Below are positions 12,567 through 24,839 of a stretch of 64,000 bases of DNA, piece after piece. Numbering within the stretch: the stretch's first letter is position 1; every line of letters begins with the position of its first letter. The notes under the pieces are model-generated. The model searched no databases, was not told the DNA's origin, and saw nothing but the letters and a program-made list of their open reading frames with translations. The stretch covers positions 93,170,004 through 93,234,003 of the forward strand of contig NC_091015.1 of NCBI RefSeq assembly GCF_041296385.1, given 5' to 3'. Source of the DNA: Aphelocoma coerulescens (taxonomy: Eukaryota; Chordata; Aves; Passeriformes; Corvidae). The position numbers were made by a program, and so were the translations under genes.

Positions 12567-14377
12567 TAATTCTCACTCTGGTCCATTGAAAAATAAGTAG
12601 AAAAGTGTTGGGGGTCACTGTCTCCATTACAGTGAACAATGCACCTGTAATATTTGCAGACAATTCATGTTTTGTGTGGTCAATCTCAGGCAGAATCAGT
12701 TCGTTTTTGTGGAGTCTATATGCTGCAGCAGACGTGCCTCTGATTATTCATTTGAGCTAGTCAAAGATCACTTTAAAGAAAAAAATAAAAAAAAGAAAAA
12801 AAGGGAGCATCTAGAAAGGTAAGGTCTTAATATCATATGAAATGAATAGCTTGGGTAACAGCTTCTGCTTTTATTTGATGTAATTTCAAAAGAAGGAAAA
12901 AAGAGGCAAGTTCTGAATAAAAGATACCATGTCTTGAAATTGTTATAAAATTGCACAGTATATTTCACCTGCACTGAAGACAAATAACCTAGGGCTTTCT
13001 TAGATATGAGTGTGCATAATACTGCATTAATAGAGTTATCTCAGGCAAAAAGACATATTTGTTTTCCAGTGAAAAGTATGAATAAGAAAAATATGAGTAT
13101 GAGAGCAAGTCAGATACTCTATCGAGATGTAGTATTTGTTTATGATAGGTGGTATAAAACTCTCTTATACATCTCTATAGCTGGATGATTTGGTGTATGA
13201 TGTAACAATCATTGAATTCCTTAATAATGGAAGTAATTTATTTAAATTGCATACTAGATCACAGAAATCCTGTCTGTTGAATTAGGCTTCAGAGTCCAGA
13301 CAAATTACTTGCAAGAGTTTTCACAACTACAGTCCTTAGCAAGGAAGTGCCAAGTCCATGCTCTCTTGATGTTTAGGATGGTGTTGCAAACAAACAGTAC
13401 AGGGAATAAAATGCAGTATATTCAACAACTTCAGTTACAGGATTAGTAGGTAATCTTATGTATGGAATAGTGAATTATCTGTTTGATTAACAGTTGAGAA
13501 CCTGAGGATATACTGTATCTGAAATTACATTAAAAAATGCATGCATAGCTTTTAATATCAAAATTCTCCTATCTCATTTTCTCACTGTTGAAGACTTTGC
13601 ATAGAAATCATTCTGCTCAGCTCACCAAGTGCATTTGTGATATGCAATCCTGCAAAGCCAAAATGAGTATTTTTTAAATGTTCTACATCTTTGTCTAAGA
13701 GAGAATTTAAATGCAAGTACCACATAGATGTTTTCATTGTAAGTTAATTTTCTTAAGATTTGTAAACTCTTTTTTTTTTTTTTTATGGTAAGAGATAATG
13801 ATGGAATAGCGTTTCAGTAAACCAGTAGAAACTACCCCTTGAAAGGCTATTTCATTAATTGAACAGAAAAGATCAAAAAGAATAGAAAATAATTTACTTC
13901 CTTAAGAATTCAAGTGATAACACTTTAAATAGAGGTTTGAAAAGAAATTCATTTTTTTGTAGGATATGAAAATTTTGAAAGTTTAGAATTTTGTCCCTTC
14001 TTTAAAAAAAAAAAAAATAAAGATAAATGAAGAAAATACTGAGATTCTTTGCAGAAGGAATACTTCCCTGGGAGAAGTACATCTGACTTTGTCATGTGGC
14101 TACAAAAACGAAGCCTTTGGCAGATGTGGCTGTAAATATCAGAAGTACATCCTGGAGCAGTAGCTTTAAGAACAGAGGCTCAAAGGAGCCAGGCTGGTGC
14201 AGGCAATGAGGTGAACTTTCATTTAAATCTTTTCTAGTGTCCATGTGTCATAAACCATCTGACAAATGGGTCTCCCATGAAATCCAGCCTACATTTCAGA
14301 AGAATGTTGTGAAAACTCTGACTGGAGAACAGTTTGACATACTTGAATTAGTAAATACAAAAGGGGGTGTGGAGGGG

Positions 14378-14423
14378 AAGGTAAATAATAATATTTAGGG
14401 GATAAGGTAAGTAATAATATTTA
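14378..14423 (+). repeat. Short tandem duplication, 26-bp period
   Basis: Two copies of AAGGTAARTAATAATATTTA lie at 14378-14397 and 14404-14423, differing at one base. They are separated by six bases. This looks like a recent local slippage duplication inside the intron. Confidence 0.7.
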
Positions 14424-14712
14424 TTTTCAAAAATTTTCTTAGAAACTTGAAGTGGCAACTCCTTTTTGTCAATGTGTGTTGCTTTTTTAAACTTCTGCCA
14501 TTGTTCTGCTGCTGACGTCTATGTGGAGGGCTGTATTAAGACTGTAACATTATATTGTCACATCAAATCCTACAACTGTTTTAGATCATTTGAAAAGGGT
14601 TGTAGGGTTAAGGCAATCCACCTGGGTTGTGAAACAAATTCTGGATTCCTCCATCCTTTTGTTGCTATTCTTGGGCCAAGTTTTATTTACATCAATAAAA
14701 AAACTACTCTGA

Positions 14713-14763
14713 GCTTACAATAGTTCTGCTAAACTTCTAAGCTTACAATATTTCTGCTAAGCT
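14713..14763 (+). repeat. Short tandem duplication, about 27-bp period
   Basis: The segment GCTTACAATAGTTCTGCTAA is followed by a second near-copy, GCTTACAATATTTCTGCTAA, which differs at one base. It is a local duplication 320 bp upstream of the next exon, with no coding content. Confidence 0.7.
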
Positions 14764-15079
14764 TTGGTATTTTGTTTCCTCAAATTTGAGAAAAGGAAAG
14801 GAAAAGAAAAAGATTTTCATCCTAAAGATATTATGATTCCCTAAAAATGTCTTATATGGATGAGTAATTTTGTTAGGCTTTCCAGCATACCAGGGGCTTT
14901 TAAAATTAAATTGCATCGTGATAAAATTAGATTTGTGGCAACTATGTTCAGTGGCAGCCAAAAATATCCAATAATTACAGTAGACCATGAAGTAGATCCA
15001 CAAAATATGAGAAAAATGAGTTGGATTGTGTCATGTCTCACATAAGCTTGGGAAAATGCAGTATTCTTTGTCTTTTCAG

Positions 15080-15250
15080 TGGATGGAGGCTGGTCTTGTT
15101 GGTCATCGTGGTCAAAGTGCTCAGCAACTTGTGGAGGAGGGCATTACATGAGAACCCGCTCCTGCACAAACCCAGCCCCGGCGTATGGAGGAGACATCTG
15201 CCTTGGCCTGCACACTGAAGAGGCCCTCTGCAACACACAGCCATGTCCAG
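15080..15250 (+). CDS. SEMA5A: SEMA5A exon encoding a thrombospondin type-1 repeat (TSP6)
   Basis: This exon (171 bp, phase 1 at both ends) encodes exactly one TSP type-1 repeat. It starts VDGGWSCWSSWSKC, continues CSATCGGGHYMRTRSC, and ends LCNTQPCPG. It has the WxxWxxW ladder, six cysteines and an intact C-x-x-T-C-x-x-G motif, the known O-fucosylation site of TSP repeats. The acceptor is CTTTGTCTTTTCAG and the donor is G|GTACAG. The exon-per-repeat, phase 1-1 arrangement is typical of modules that spread by exon shuffling. Identity with mammalian SEMA5A is very high in the GGHYMRTRSC and DICLGLHTEEALC segments, so the call is firm. Confidence 0.96.
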
Positions 15251-18200
15251 GTACAGCCAATCAGCCCATCCATCTTTGTTCTTTATGTGCCACTGAATAA
15301 GGCATTCCCACTTAGGCAATATGATGTCCTTGATCTATTATTTAGAAGCAAATAATTTCTCTCCCTTATTAAGTGCACAGTCAGCTCTTACATGCTACAA
15401 TGCTGTGGTAAATCAAGTACTAGCAGAATATGTTCTATAGGACACAAACTCCTTCGTCCCTCTTTAAAAATTAAAATCCTAAGTTACCATGTCTGGATCT
15501 GGATTAAGTAAAGCTGTGTAATATTTGAAGTGGACCATGCAAACAGTTTATGAGACTTTTAATAAAAATGTCACAAAGCACTTTTGTTATAACACCAAAC
15601 GTTCACAACAAGAAAATTGCTGAGGTTAATATGCAATGCATGTTCTCTCTAGGTCCTTCAAGTAGATAATATTTGCCCTGTTTTGATATAAAACACAAAG
15701 AAAACCCTTGTAGGCTTTGTAAAATTCCTTCTTCAACTTTGGATGTTAAGGAACAAAGATTCGATCTTTTTAAATGACTGTGGTGTGCTTAGTAGATTAA
15801 ATGTCTCAGCACTCCTGCTAGTTGCATGACATTATGGGTCATGTCTATTTCTGTCACTTTGACTCTGTCTTTTGACTCATATTAAAGGAAAATAATTTTT
15901 TTTAAACAACTTTGAGTGAGAAATTAAAACCACATAAACTTTCATTTATTGCTTATTAGTGGATTACAGGCAACAGCAAAAGGAAGGAAGAAGCTCTGAT
16001 GCCACGCTGTATTACTTGCTTCACTTAGAGCTCCTAGACTTCAGAGCAAATGTTTTCTGCTCATATGATGAGGCTGTGCATGCAAGGGCAAAAGCCCCAT
16101 GAGATGAAATGGATCATATTACCTGTTATGATTTTTTCCTTTTCTAGGCACTACATATCTTCCAGCAGAATAAATGTACCTACTTGGTCAAAATTAAAGC
16201 AGATGCAACACTCTGTCTTGGGTTTAAAGAAAAAAAAGCCAAGCATCAAAATCCGTTGATGATTTGATTTTTTGAGACAAATAGTGTACATTTGTGTGTA
16301 GAAGTTGCATAGCTGCATTGAAATCCTTAAGGCATCTTTAAAAGGTCAGAGCTGGGGTGTTCATTGTGCTAGTATTGTAGCTATTTCTCTTGCTGTGCAT
16401 TTATTTTCTACCACCATTTTCCTATAAATGACAGTTTGCAAACATTCATAAATAATGTCTTCATCTTATTTTGACCTGCCTGTGACCCAAATTTTGGAGC
16501 AGATACAGGATGGAGTAGGAGGTTGGTTTCATTCATCTTGGTTCAAGAAAGTGGAAACCCTTATAAAACAATAACATTTCAGAAGCCTAAAGTGTATTTC
16601 TCACATTCTGTAATATTTTATTAATATTTCAATCTCACTGAAAATTTGCCATAGGTTTTTGAAACAGCACATCATCCACTAGCTGTGAGACTGGCCCTCG
16701 CCTCATGTTTACAGTATAGATTTCAAAACCACTCTTTACTGCTCTTATTTCACAGGGGTAGGGGTCAAAAATAACCACAGTGCCACAGAGATCAAGTTTG
16801 GACAGACGCCTGAATGCCTGCAGAGCCATTTTCTCGTTATAAGGACCAGGTGAAGAGTGGTTCTTCCTTGTGCAGATCTGAAAGTACCATTGCTGGCACT
16901 CACTGCTTGAGTGACATGCTCAATATAAGAAGAGAATAGTAATGTTACTTGGAATCTAAGAACAACCAACCAACACAGAAATACATATGCAAAAATGGAA
17001 ATGATTTATAACATTTCTTAAGTTGTGAAAAGAATGAAGATTTTTTGGCATTTGAAATACTGCTTTTTTTTTTCCCCCCAAACAAAACTAGCAGAAAATT
17101 GATACTAAGGATTTGTTGAGGATATAGATATTTAATGGCAAATCCAACTGAAAATATTCAAGTATGCACTTAAAATAAAGTAACAGGCTTGTGTCTGCAA
17201 AACACATCAGTTGTTCCTCATCTTTCATTTTAAAAGCTCTGTCATTGAGTTTGTAGTTTTCCTTTTAATTTAGCCAAATGCAATCACAGCTATATGGAAG
17301 GAAGCATTGCAGTATTGATCAGCAGTGGCTGATCATCAGTAAGCGTAACCAGTTGCAGTGGTGTCTGTAATATGTTGCATAAAACAGTATTTTATACCTA
17401 AAGTATTTACTGCTTCTGTAAGAGGTGAAAATGCATTCTATCCTTGGATTGGTAACTCACACGAACAAATAATGGACAAAGCAGCTGAGCATTTAGAAAT
17501 GGTGGTGTAATACTGCATGAAAGAAATTTATGTTACATTGATTAAGCTGATCTTTCTGCAGTGCTGCCTTCACCAAGGGGTCTCTTAGGAACTGCTTTAT
17601 CTTTACCCGTCTTCAAAGATGAGCCAAGACTCTGTACGAAGAAGACATGACATGTCATGAGTTAGAGGTGAAAAACAGTTCCAGGTTAAACACCACTGCA
17701 GTCCACCCTCTCTTTTACATTCTCATGACTTTGGCACAGAACTGAGGAGCAAGTTGAGAGGAGCCTGCCTGAGGTGCAAGAGAGCCTCAGATACTTTGAA
17801 GATACAGAAATCAAAGGAATTGGGCAAGATAGCCGAGTCAGTAGAAGAGCATGCAAAAGCTATGGGTTCAGCTTCCCAGTGACGGCAGAGATAGTGGCTC
17901 CACAAAGGGCAGGTCTGACAATTTGAAATCATGCATCTGTTATCCTGGCTGCCTTACTTCTTCGCAGCTCTCTGAGCTCCCAACAACCTCCTCAAACAGG
18001 TTTGGTGTGAGGATCCACCACTGCAGGGGTGACCCTTTGTTTCATGCTTGCACTGATGTCCCTCCTTTCCTCCTCTGTGATTCTGTGTGCCAGATGAAGC
18101 TGATCAGCTCGGCACCAGACCCACGGACTACTGTTCTGTAGTGTCTGGGTGCACCACAGGACTCACGTATTTCCATGTGGCTCCCCTAAGGAACATGATG

Positions 18201-20199
18201 AAACAGTAACCTTGCCAAGTCACCTGACTGGGACTTAGCATGACCCCGTGTGTACTCTGACATTCCTATTTTATCATGGGATGTAGCTTCTTCAACAAAG
18301 AATCTGGCAGGTCAAAAGCATTGGATGAGATGGGGCTGCAGAGTGCACCAGCCAACAAGATGCATTTAGGATGCCCACAAGTATTTTGGCACCTGCTGTG
18401 TATATCCCAATTATACTGGATAGGACTGGACAAGAGTCTTGGCTCTGGCTTAAGCATGCTCTCTGCCACCAGTGAGAACTAGGCCAAGATTTGTAATGAG
18501 CAACATTCCTTTAAACCTGAATGAGCAGGGCTTTATTGTTACTAAATATTTAGAGTAAAGATCCATATACTTATTTTGCTTAGACCCTGCAGCTGACACT
18601 GGAGGTGATAACAGCAACTCCTGGATGTGCCACACTAAGTAAGCAGGAAGAAGCCTGTCTGTTTGCTAGACTCCCACCTCAGCTCTCCTACCCCCTGAAT
18701 TAGGATTGAACTACATTTTGGCATCCGCCTGTGTGCTTCTAGTACTCACTCTGCATATGAGGCCCTCCCAGGACCTCTCCTAGGAAACAGAAAAGCCAAA
18801 GGACAGAGCTGAGTATTTCTGCCACTCACAATAACAAGATCCCACAAGCTGATTGTATCGAGGTATTTGTCCTGTTGCTCAAAGAAGACCTCATCCGGAC
18901 AGTTGCTAATTGTTCATAAAGATTGATATCCTGGTTCTTACCTGACCTGCTAAGTAAATCTGTGTATTTGACAACATCTATTGCTTGGCATTTTTCAAGA
19001 CTGCAATCTCAAATATTCCTGCTGGAGTCTGTTAAATTTTAGATGGCTGAGAGTTTTAACTTCTTTCCTGTGTGAACAAGGGCAAAGTAATGAGTAAATG
19101 TGAACCTTGTATGCTGGAATTATACAATGTATTGGAAGGGGCCCCAAAGAGTGTAAAACTTCCTTAACTTTCCACCTGACTGACAGCATAGAAAAGCTTC
19201 ACTACAAATGGTAAAAAAGCTGCATTACAAATTGTAATGTTCTTTAATCTGACCCAAAATTAGAAAATACAGTTTTTCATCTGAAGCAAAAAGAAATTTG
19301 TAAATTTGCTTCATATTGGCATAAAATCACTTAAAATGTTGAAGTAGAAACAAGTTTGGTTTGGGATAGTAGAACTATTTATTCCATATCAAAACCATAA
19401 AATCTATCTCTCTGGAAAAGCTGGCAGAAGAAAGGAAGTGTACCTGAGCTCTGTCTTTACTATATTTGCCAAAATCAGAAGACTCCTATGAAGGCAAGGC
19501 TTCACCTTGAGTTGTAAGAATGCTGAGTGCAGTAAACTCACAGCACCTCATGGGAATGAGATCAGTTCATTTCATTTAAGGAAAGCATCTGAGGTCACAC
19601 AGGCATGAAATAAAAGAATCTTAATCAAAGCTACATGAGGAGAGGAAGAAATACAGAAAATAAATAGAAGGTGACAAACTGAATGGGGAAGAGGAGAATC
19701 TGCAGCCAAGAGATGGACTTGAAATAGCAAAAGAAAACTTAAAAAAATCTTCAAGATGCTATTATTTTTGTGGTTAAATACACATCCTGTTTCAGATTGG
19801 AATATATACTCTTATGTTGCTACTTCTCAGGTACATAAAAAAATACAGTGGCCTTGTCCACCCTAATGACCTAGACTGGAATTAATTCTACAGCTATCAT
19901 GCTTTCAGTCGCCCCCCACAGAATCCCCCAGCTTCTAACTTCTACGCACAAAGGCTATGGCAGAAGCCAAAACCACGATATGTCTGCAGCAAATCACACT
20001 CCCCATCTCAGAGACTTCTGCCAAAGCCAAAATGCTTTTGTTTTATCGGGAAGAAGGAGCTGCCCTCTTCTAGGTGGTGGTAGCTGTGAAGGAGGCCTTT
20101 TGTCCTAACTTAGAAATATGAGCTTTTTCTGTCTCACTCGGTGTACTTGAACTCCTTAATCTCAGTGCCTGCATGTGTGTCCCTCTCTGCCTGTTGCAG
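15251..20199 (+). other. SEMA5A intron, about 4.9 kb
   Basis: The intron runs from donor GTACAG to acceptor CTGCCTGTTGCAG. It contains no gene or well-preserved mobile element that I can recognise. The part near 17.6-18.2 kb is somewhat richer in GC than the rest. All open frames are under 100 codons, lack homology known to me and occur on both strands, as expected for chance. Confidence 0.75.
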
Positions 20200-20355
20200 A
20201 CAGCTGGTCCGAGTGGTCCCAGTGGTCTGACTGTGACTCGTCTGGCTTCCAGACCCGCACTCGTCAGTGCATCATTTTGTTTCCTGTGGGCAGCCAGTGC
20301 ACGGGCAACACCACAGAGAGCCGAGCCTGTGCTGTGGACTCCAACCTTATACCAG
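20200..20355 (+). CDS. SEMA5A: SEMA5A exon encoding the last thrombospondin type-1 repeat (TSP7)
   Basis: This exon (156 bp, phase 1 at both ends) encodes the membrane-nearest TSP repeat. It begins DSWSEWSQWSDCDSSGFQTR and ends with an ACAVDSNLIP segment. The tryptophan ladder WSEWSQW is present, but the usual CSxTCxxG loop is replaced by CDSSG, with fewer cysteines and no O-fucosylation site. This matches my recollection of human SEMA5A, so it is a family feature, not damage. An NTT N-glycosylation sequon lies in the TGNTTESR segment. The acceptor is CTGTTGCAG and the donor is G|GTGAGA. Confidence 0.95.
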
Positions 20356-22350
20356 GTGAGATCAGCCACCTCCTTGAAGGATTAGTGAAATCTCTCAAGA
20401 TTTCAGGACCAAGGCATAGCACTATTTGAGACTGCACTGTGCAGATCCATGAGCTGGTGCAGAAATTGCCTGTAGTCAGCACAAGGATGTTGGTCTGCTG
20501 TGTAGAGACAATGTTGTTAGATCTGGTGTCTACATAAAAATCAGTCCCATGGCACCCAGTGCTGTGGAGCTGTCCCTACTGTCACGGCCCGGGACTTTGG
20601 TTAGTCACTGTCACAGCATTCTGCAGGTCCCTCACATCTTACTTGGTAGCAGGGGATGAGTACACACAGCAAGTAGAAATAGTTTGCTTTTTATTTTAAG
20701 TGGTTTTGAGACTAGGATTATTAGAGAAACATTGCTATAGGTTTTCTGCTTTGCATGTACAAAATGGGTTCTGTGGTTGTTAATCTGGAAATCATTTCAG
20801 AGAGTCCCTTACATAATTAGCTGCTCAGAAAGGTAATTACTATTGGCTTTGCCTACAGTCCTTATCTCCGCCATGACTGCTAAGTACCTGATGGATAGTC
20901 ACGTTATGCATTATTCTATAGTATTTGTCAAAACTCATGACTGTACTTTTGTTTTTAAATCACAGCAGTCATTTAAATCCGCACAACAGTATGAGTGGCC
21001 ACAATGCACTGCTGTTAACAGTCAACTTTCTCCCTATGTACATTAAAAAAAGCTAGGGGTCTTTTCACAGACAGAAGAATTTACATTTTAATTTATCATT
21101 TGAAATGTAGCTGCATTTACTCAGTGCAGAAACCTTTTCTTTGTGTGACTGTGCAGTAAACTTTAGTGCAGTGTAACGAAGACATCAACAAAGTTAAATG
21201 CTGTTTTAATGGATGGTGCATAATGCTCAAACTCCCACACTATTTTCCCTTTTCTAAGGCTTTTGAAGCTCTATTAATATTCACATTCTGTGAATCTGCA
21301 GCTTAATCCAGTATAAGCTCTACATCTTGTTTTGGAAAGTAGGCATTTTCAGAATCTGAAGCAAGCCACCATGTCTCTTGCCCTTCTGGTTTGTTTGCTG
21401 CTCCTCCTCACATTACCAGTAACAGAGCAGATAAGGTCGTGCCCATTACTCTCACCTTAGGGAATCTATCTTGCTTTCTTTGGTTCACTCAGCTCGCTTT
21501 TACTAGCCCAGGTCCTTTAACTCCTTTCCTCCCTAGCTCTTCGGCAGAAGTAGCAACCTTCTTCTCTTGTAAGAACTGGGTACATAGTACTAGCCAGTTT
21601 CTGTATCTTTTCCCTCGCTTCATTTGTTGCTTGGAAAGGAAATTTGTTGCGAAGAACTTAAAATTCTGCTTTTTTGAAATCCAGGTATGCTGTGTCAGCT
21701 ACCCCACTTGTATACACATGATTCTTGATCCTTTCAGAGGGGTTCAAGAGACTGATTTGTAAGGCAGAACTTCCCTTCATACAAACCATGGTCTGGAAGT
21801 AAGGAGTAGAAAAACTTGATTGCCAACAGATTTTATTCTGTATTTTCAAAGTAAAAATGTTAAGGATACAAGCTAGAATTGTATTTTATTAGTTTACAAC
21901 TGAGACCTATAAAATTGGCAGTCCTCTTTTTTGAAGATGTATAAATTCCCACTTTTCACATTAGTGCTAGATGTGACTTGTAGAAGTAATGAGCCCATTT
22001 GAGTGCAAGGTAATTAAACTGTAGTTAATTTTACTTCAGTAAATCAACTCCTTCTCCACAAGCCTAAACTCCACAAAGAATGTTTTCATGGGCATTTCAT
22101 CCTTTTTATTCCAGAGATGTTTTGAGGCAAGAATTAGAAATAAGTTGCTGCTTTTGCTTGGGAAAATAAGGAACCTGAAGATGTCATGGGTCCTTTCTAT
22201 TAATTCTACCACACAGTAAAAATATCTTTTACCTTTAATTTGAAGTGGATGTAATAGGAAGAATTTTTAAATCCTTACTGTGTTAATCTGACTAGAAGTT
22301 CTTGGTAATATTTTCTCTCCTTGGCCTGAGTGGTTTATTTATTTTTCTAG
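20356..22350 (+). other. SEMA5A intron, about 2 kb
   Basis: The intron runs from donor GTGAGA to acceptor TTTATTTTTCTAG. It holds AT-rich unique sequence and no recognised gene or repeat. The longest open frame (21391-21762, + strand) is low in complexity and not supported as a gene. Confidence 0.75.
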
Positions 22351-22398
22351 AAATATCTGTGGCACGATCCAGCAGCATAGAAGAGAAACGATGTGGCG
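22351..22398 (+). CDS. SEMA5A: SEMA5A 48-bp juxtamembrane exon
   Basis: This micro-exon (phase 1 at both ends, 16 codons) encodes EISVARSSSIEEKRCG, the linker between the last TSP repeat and the membrane helix. It matches the SEMA5A juxtamembrane segment closely. The acceptor is TTATTTTTCTAG and the donor is G|GTAAGC. Because it is a multiple of three and phase 1-1, skipping it would keep the frame, so it could be a cassette exon, though the sequence does not show that it is skipped. The linker is rich in Ser, Glu, Lys and Arg, as expected for an exposed stalk. Confidence 0.93.
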
Positions 22399-24627
22399 GT
22401 AAGCTTTTCAGCTCGAGATGTCTATTAAATGCTGAAATATTGATTCCCCATTTTTTGCTTTTGTTTCACCTTTTGCACTCCCTTAGCATTATTCTACTGT
22501 CTAAATGCTGCATTCTCATTATTTACACTTGTACAGAAAAAAAGTAGTTACTTGTACAGAAAAATATAGTTACTACAGGATTTCTCATTAAATATCCATC
22601 TGTCATTGGTGACCTTTGAGAGTAGAAGACACATTACTGGATGTTTGTATTTTCTTCTTTTTCAGTGTGGCAGTCACCCTTGTACTCAAAAAGAAATATC
22701 TGTAATAATGTGGTTATCAGTAGGTCAAAATTTGTGAAGTTGCTTCACCTTTTTCAGGATAATAAGTCCACAAACCTCTTTTGGACTCCAAATAAACAGC
22801 AGAAAACCAGCCTGCTAACCTATTTAATAGCTCAGACTCTATCTGGGACTCATTTTCAGCTTCCTTGCCAGAGACAAAACTAAAAAGTAAATAAAAGGTT
22901 CCATTCTGAAGAGTCGTGGTACTAGCAAAACCAATCTTGAAAGGAAAAGCTTTTAAAGCCACTAAACAAGAAGAAGAAAAGAAAAAGGAAAATGGACTTT
23001 TTTTGTTTCTGTGCTGAGCTATCACGCCTAGTCTGTGTCGTCATGGTAATAGTTCTGGCCAGTTCTAGTATTCTTCCGTGCACAGATAAGCTTCATTTTT
23101 AACCTAATAAAGGACAATGAAAACACAGAGGTTGTGCAAGGGTACTTGTGCATATGGTAGCTTGTTATTTGAGCCAGGATAATGTAATTTGATTTTTTTG
23201 CTAATTAGCAGTAGTACTCTGACAACATTCTTCCAAGTTCTACAGTACTAGAAAACTCTCATAAAGATGTAGAAGGATATTTCAGTGATAGATTGATATA
23301 CTGACACAGTCAACTGGGTCACCTAAATATTAGTTCATGTTTCTAAGTACTCTGTAGGCATGTAAAGGTCCTACCTTAGGTTTTAAAAAAATTAGCACCA
23401 TGTGCCAGCCCATTTTTCTGTATTACAGTGAAAAGGATCTGACAGATGGTTTTAAGACTAGCACCAGTATATCAGCTTAAAATCCATAATTTGTACATTA
23501 AGGCCACAGCAAACAAATTTTCAGTCATGTTAAGATGAAATTTCCAACATGAGCTTCGCAGTGATACTTCTTTCCTAATCAAAAAGCACAGCTCCAGTTC
23601 GAAATAACTATGGAAAGCAATATAATTTGTTTATTTTGAGCTAATCCTACTGGTGCCATATCTGACCTGGTATCTCTGTTCAGCAACATCAGAGGATGAT
23701 AGTGCTTTAGATTCCCTTCTACAGTTTCATGCAGCAATGGGCTTCCTCTCAGTTTTAATCCTTGTGTAGGTGGAGAGCATTTCCCATGGTCTGATCCCAT
23801 CAGACCTTTGAAAAGAAGAGCAGAAAGGAGACTGCTGGGCTCTCAGTTGTTGACTTTGCACTCTCTGGCTGCTGTGCTTAAAAGTATATTGAGATTCAAT
23901 GAGTCCATCTCTCACCACTTCCAGTTTTCCCCTAAAATGCTACTACCATTTCTTCCTTACTCCCCCTTATATAAAGAAAAAATTCTAAGAGCTGGAGAGG
24001 GGAACAAACTGGCCAAGATACAGAAAGAATGGTAACCAGCAAGAATAAAAGCAGGGATGGAAAAATAGGTGCTGCTGCTTCTGGGACATGCATCCTATAA
24101 AAGGGATATGGAAAACATTTATGAGAATCAGGAATGTGGTTCAAAGATATCAGGATTTTGTCAGTTCTGCCACGAGTCACTATGTATAAGAGAAAGAACT
24201 GTGATAGCAGCAGAGGAGGTGATACTTTAGTTCACTGAAAGAAAAATGCTATGTATGTACACTATATACATAATTTTTATATAACAAGGCTTTGTTAGAC
24301 AGTCTGAAGAAAAAAATGATGAACTATCCAAACCTACAGAATGCAATTAATTTTTCTTTTATTTGTGTTCTGAACTTGTTTAAGCATCTTTCAAAGATCT
24401 CAATACTTACAGAAATATATGGGTATCTAAGATTCTTACAATCTTCAGGGAAGCAAAATGAATTTACTACTGTAGGGATAAACCATTGCAATTGAGAGGT
24501 TTCAGGGAAACATGAAAATTCCCTTATCCTTATTTGAATCAAACACTTGTCTACATTTTTCCCCGAGCTGAAGCTTTTACTGCTACTGCCTTAAAATTAA
24601 GATTGTCTTCTTTTCTCCTCTCTGCAG
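22399..24627 (+). other. SEMA5A intron, about 2.2 kb
   Basis: The intron runs from donor GTAAGC to acceptor TCTCCTCTCTGCAG. Near its start is a short tandem duplication. The remainder is AT-rich without recognised features. Confidence 0.75.
22527..22571 (+). repeat. Short tandem duplication, 23-bp period
   Basis: ACTTGTACAGAAAAA followed by AGTAGTT or TATAGTT occurs twice head to tail (22527-22549 and 22550-22571). The copies are nearly identical, which suggests a recent slippage event. Confidence 0.7.
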
Positions 24628-24839
24628 AGTTCAACATGTTCCACATGATCGCAGTGGGATTAAGTAGCTCAATCCTTGGTTGCCTTCTCACCCTGCTTGT
24701 TTACACTTACTGCCAGCGGTACCAGCAGCAGTCCCACGACGCGACTGTCATCCACCCGGTGTCGCCCGCTCCGCTCAACACCAGCATCACCAACCACATC
24801 AACAAACTGGACAAATATGACTCTGTAGAAGCCATCAAG
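24628..24839 (+). CDS. SEMA5A: SEMA5A exon encoding the transmembrane helix and proximal cytoplasmic tail
   Basis: This exon (212 bp, enters in phase 1, leaves in phase 0) encodes EFNMFHMIAVGLSSSILGC and continues through LLTLLVYTYCQRYQQQSHD. The hydrophobic helix occupies about 24645-24713 and is followed at once by the basic, Gln-rich stop-transfer segment QRYQQQ. The cytoplasmic part has a Pro/Ser/Thr-rich stretch (HPVSPAPLNTS) and ends NKLDKYDSVEAIK. The acceptor is TCCTCTCTGCAG and the donor is AAG|GTGAGC. The protein thus follows the class 5 semaphorin layout: type I membrane protein, TSP repeats outside, short tail inside. Residues match mammalian SEMA5A nearly completely. Confidence 0.97.

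Larger units (their letters stand above)
6075..15079 (+). other. SEMA5A intron, about 9 kb
   Basis: The intron runs from donor GTAAGT to acceptor TTGTCTTTTCAG. It is AT-rich with several A or T homopolymers (for example a T run near 8879-8894 and another near 13771-13784). Two short tandem duplications and an 18-bp perfect palindrome are listed separately. I recognise no gene, RNA or well-preserved transposon in it; the open frames are short and low in complexity. Confidence 0.8.

Noticed and set aside
21391..21762. 123-codon frame inside a SEMA5A intron
   Set aside because: Low complexity, no known domain, lies within an intron of the same strand.
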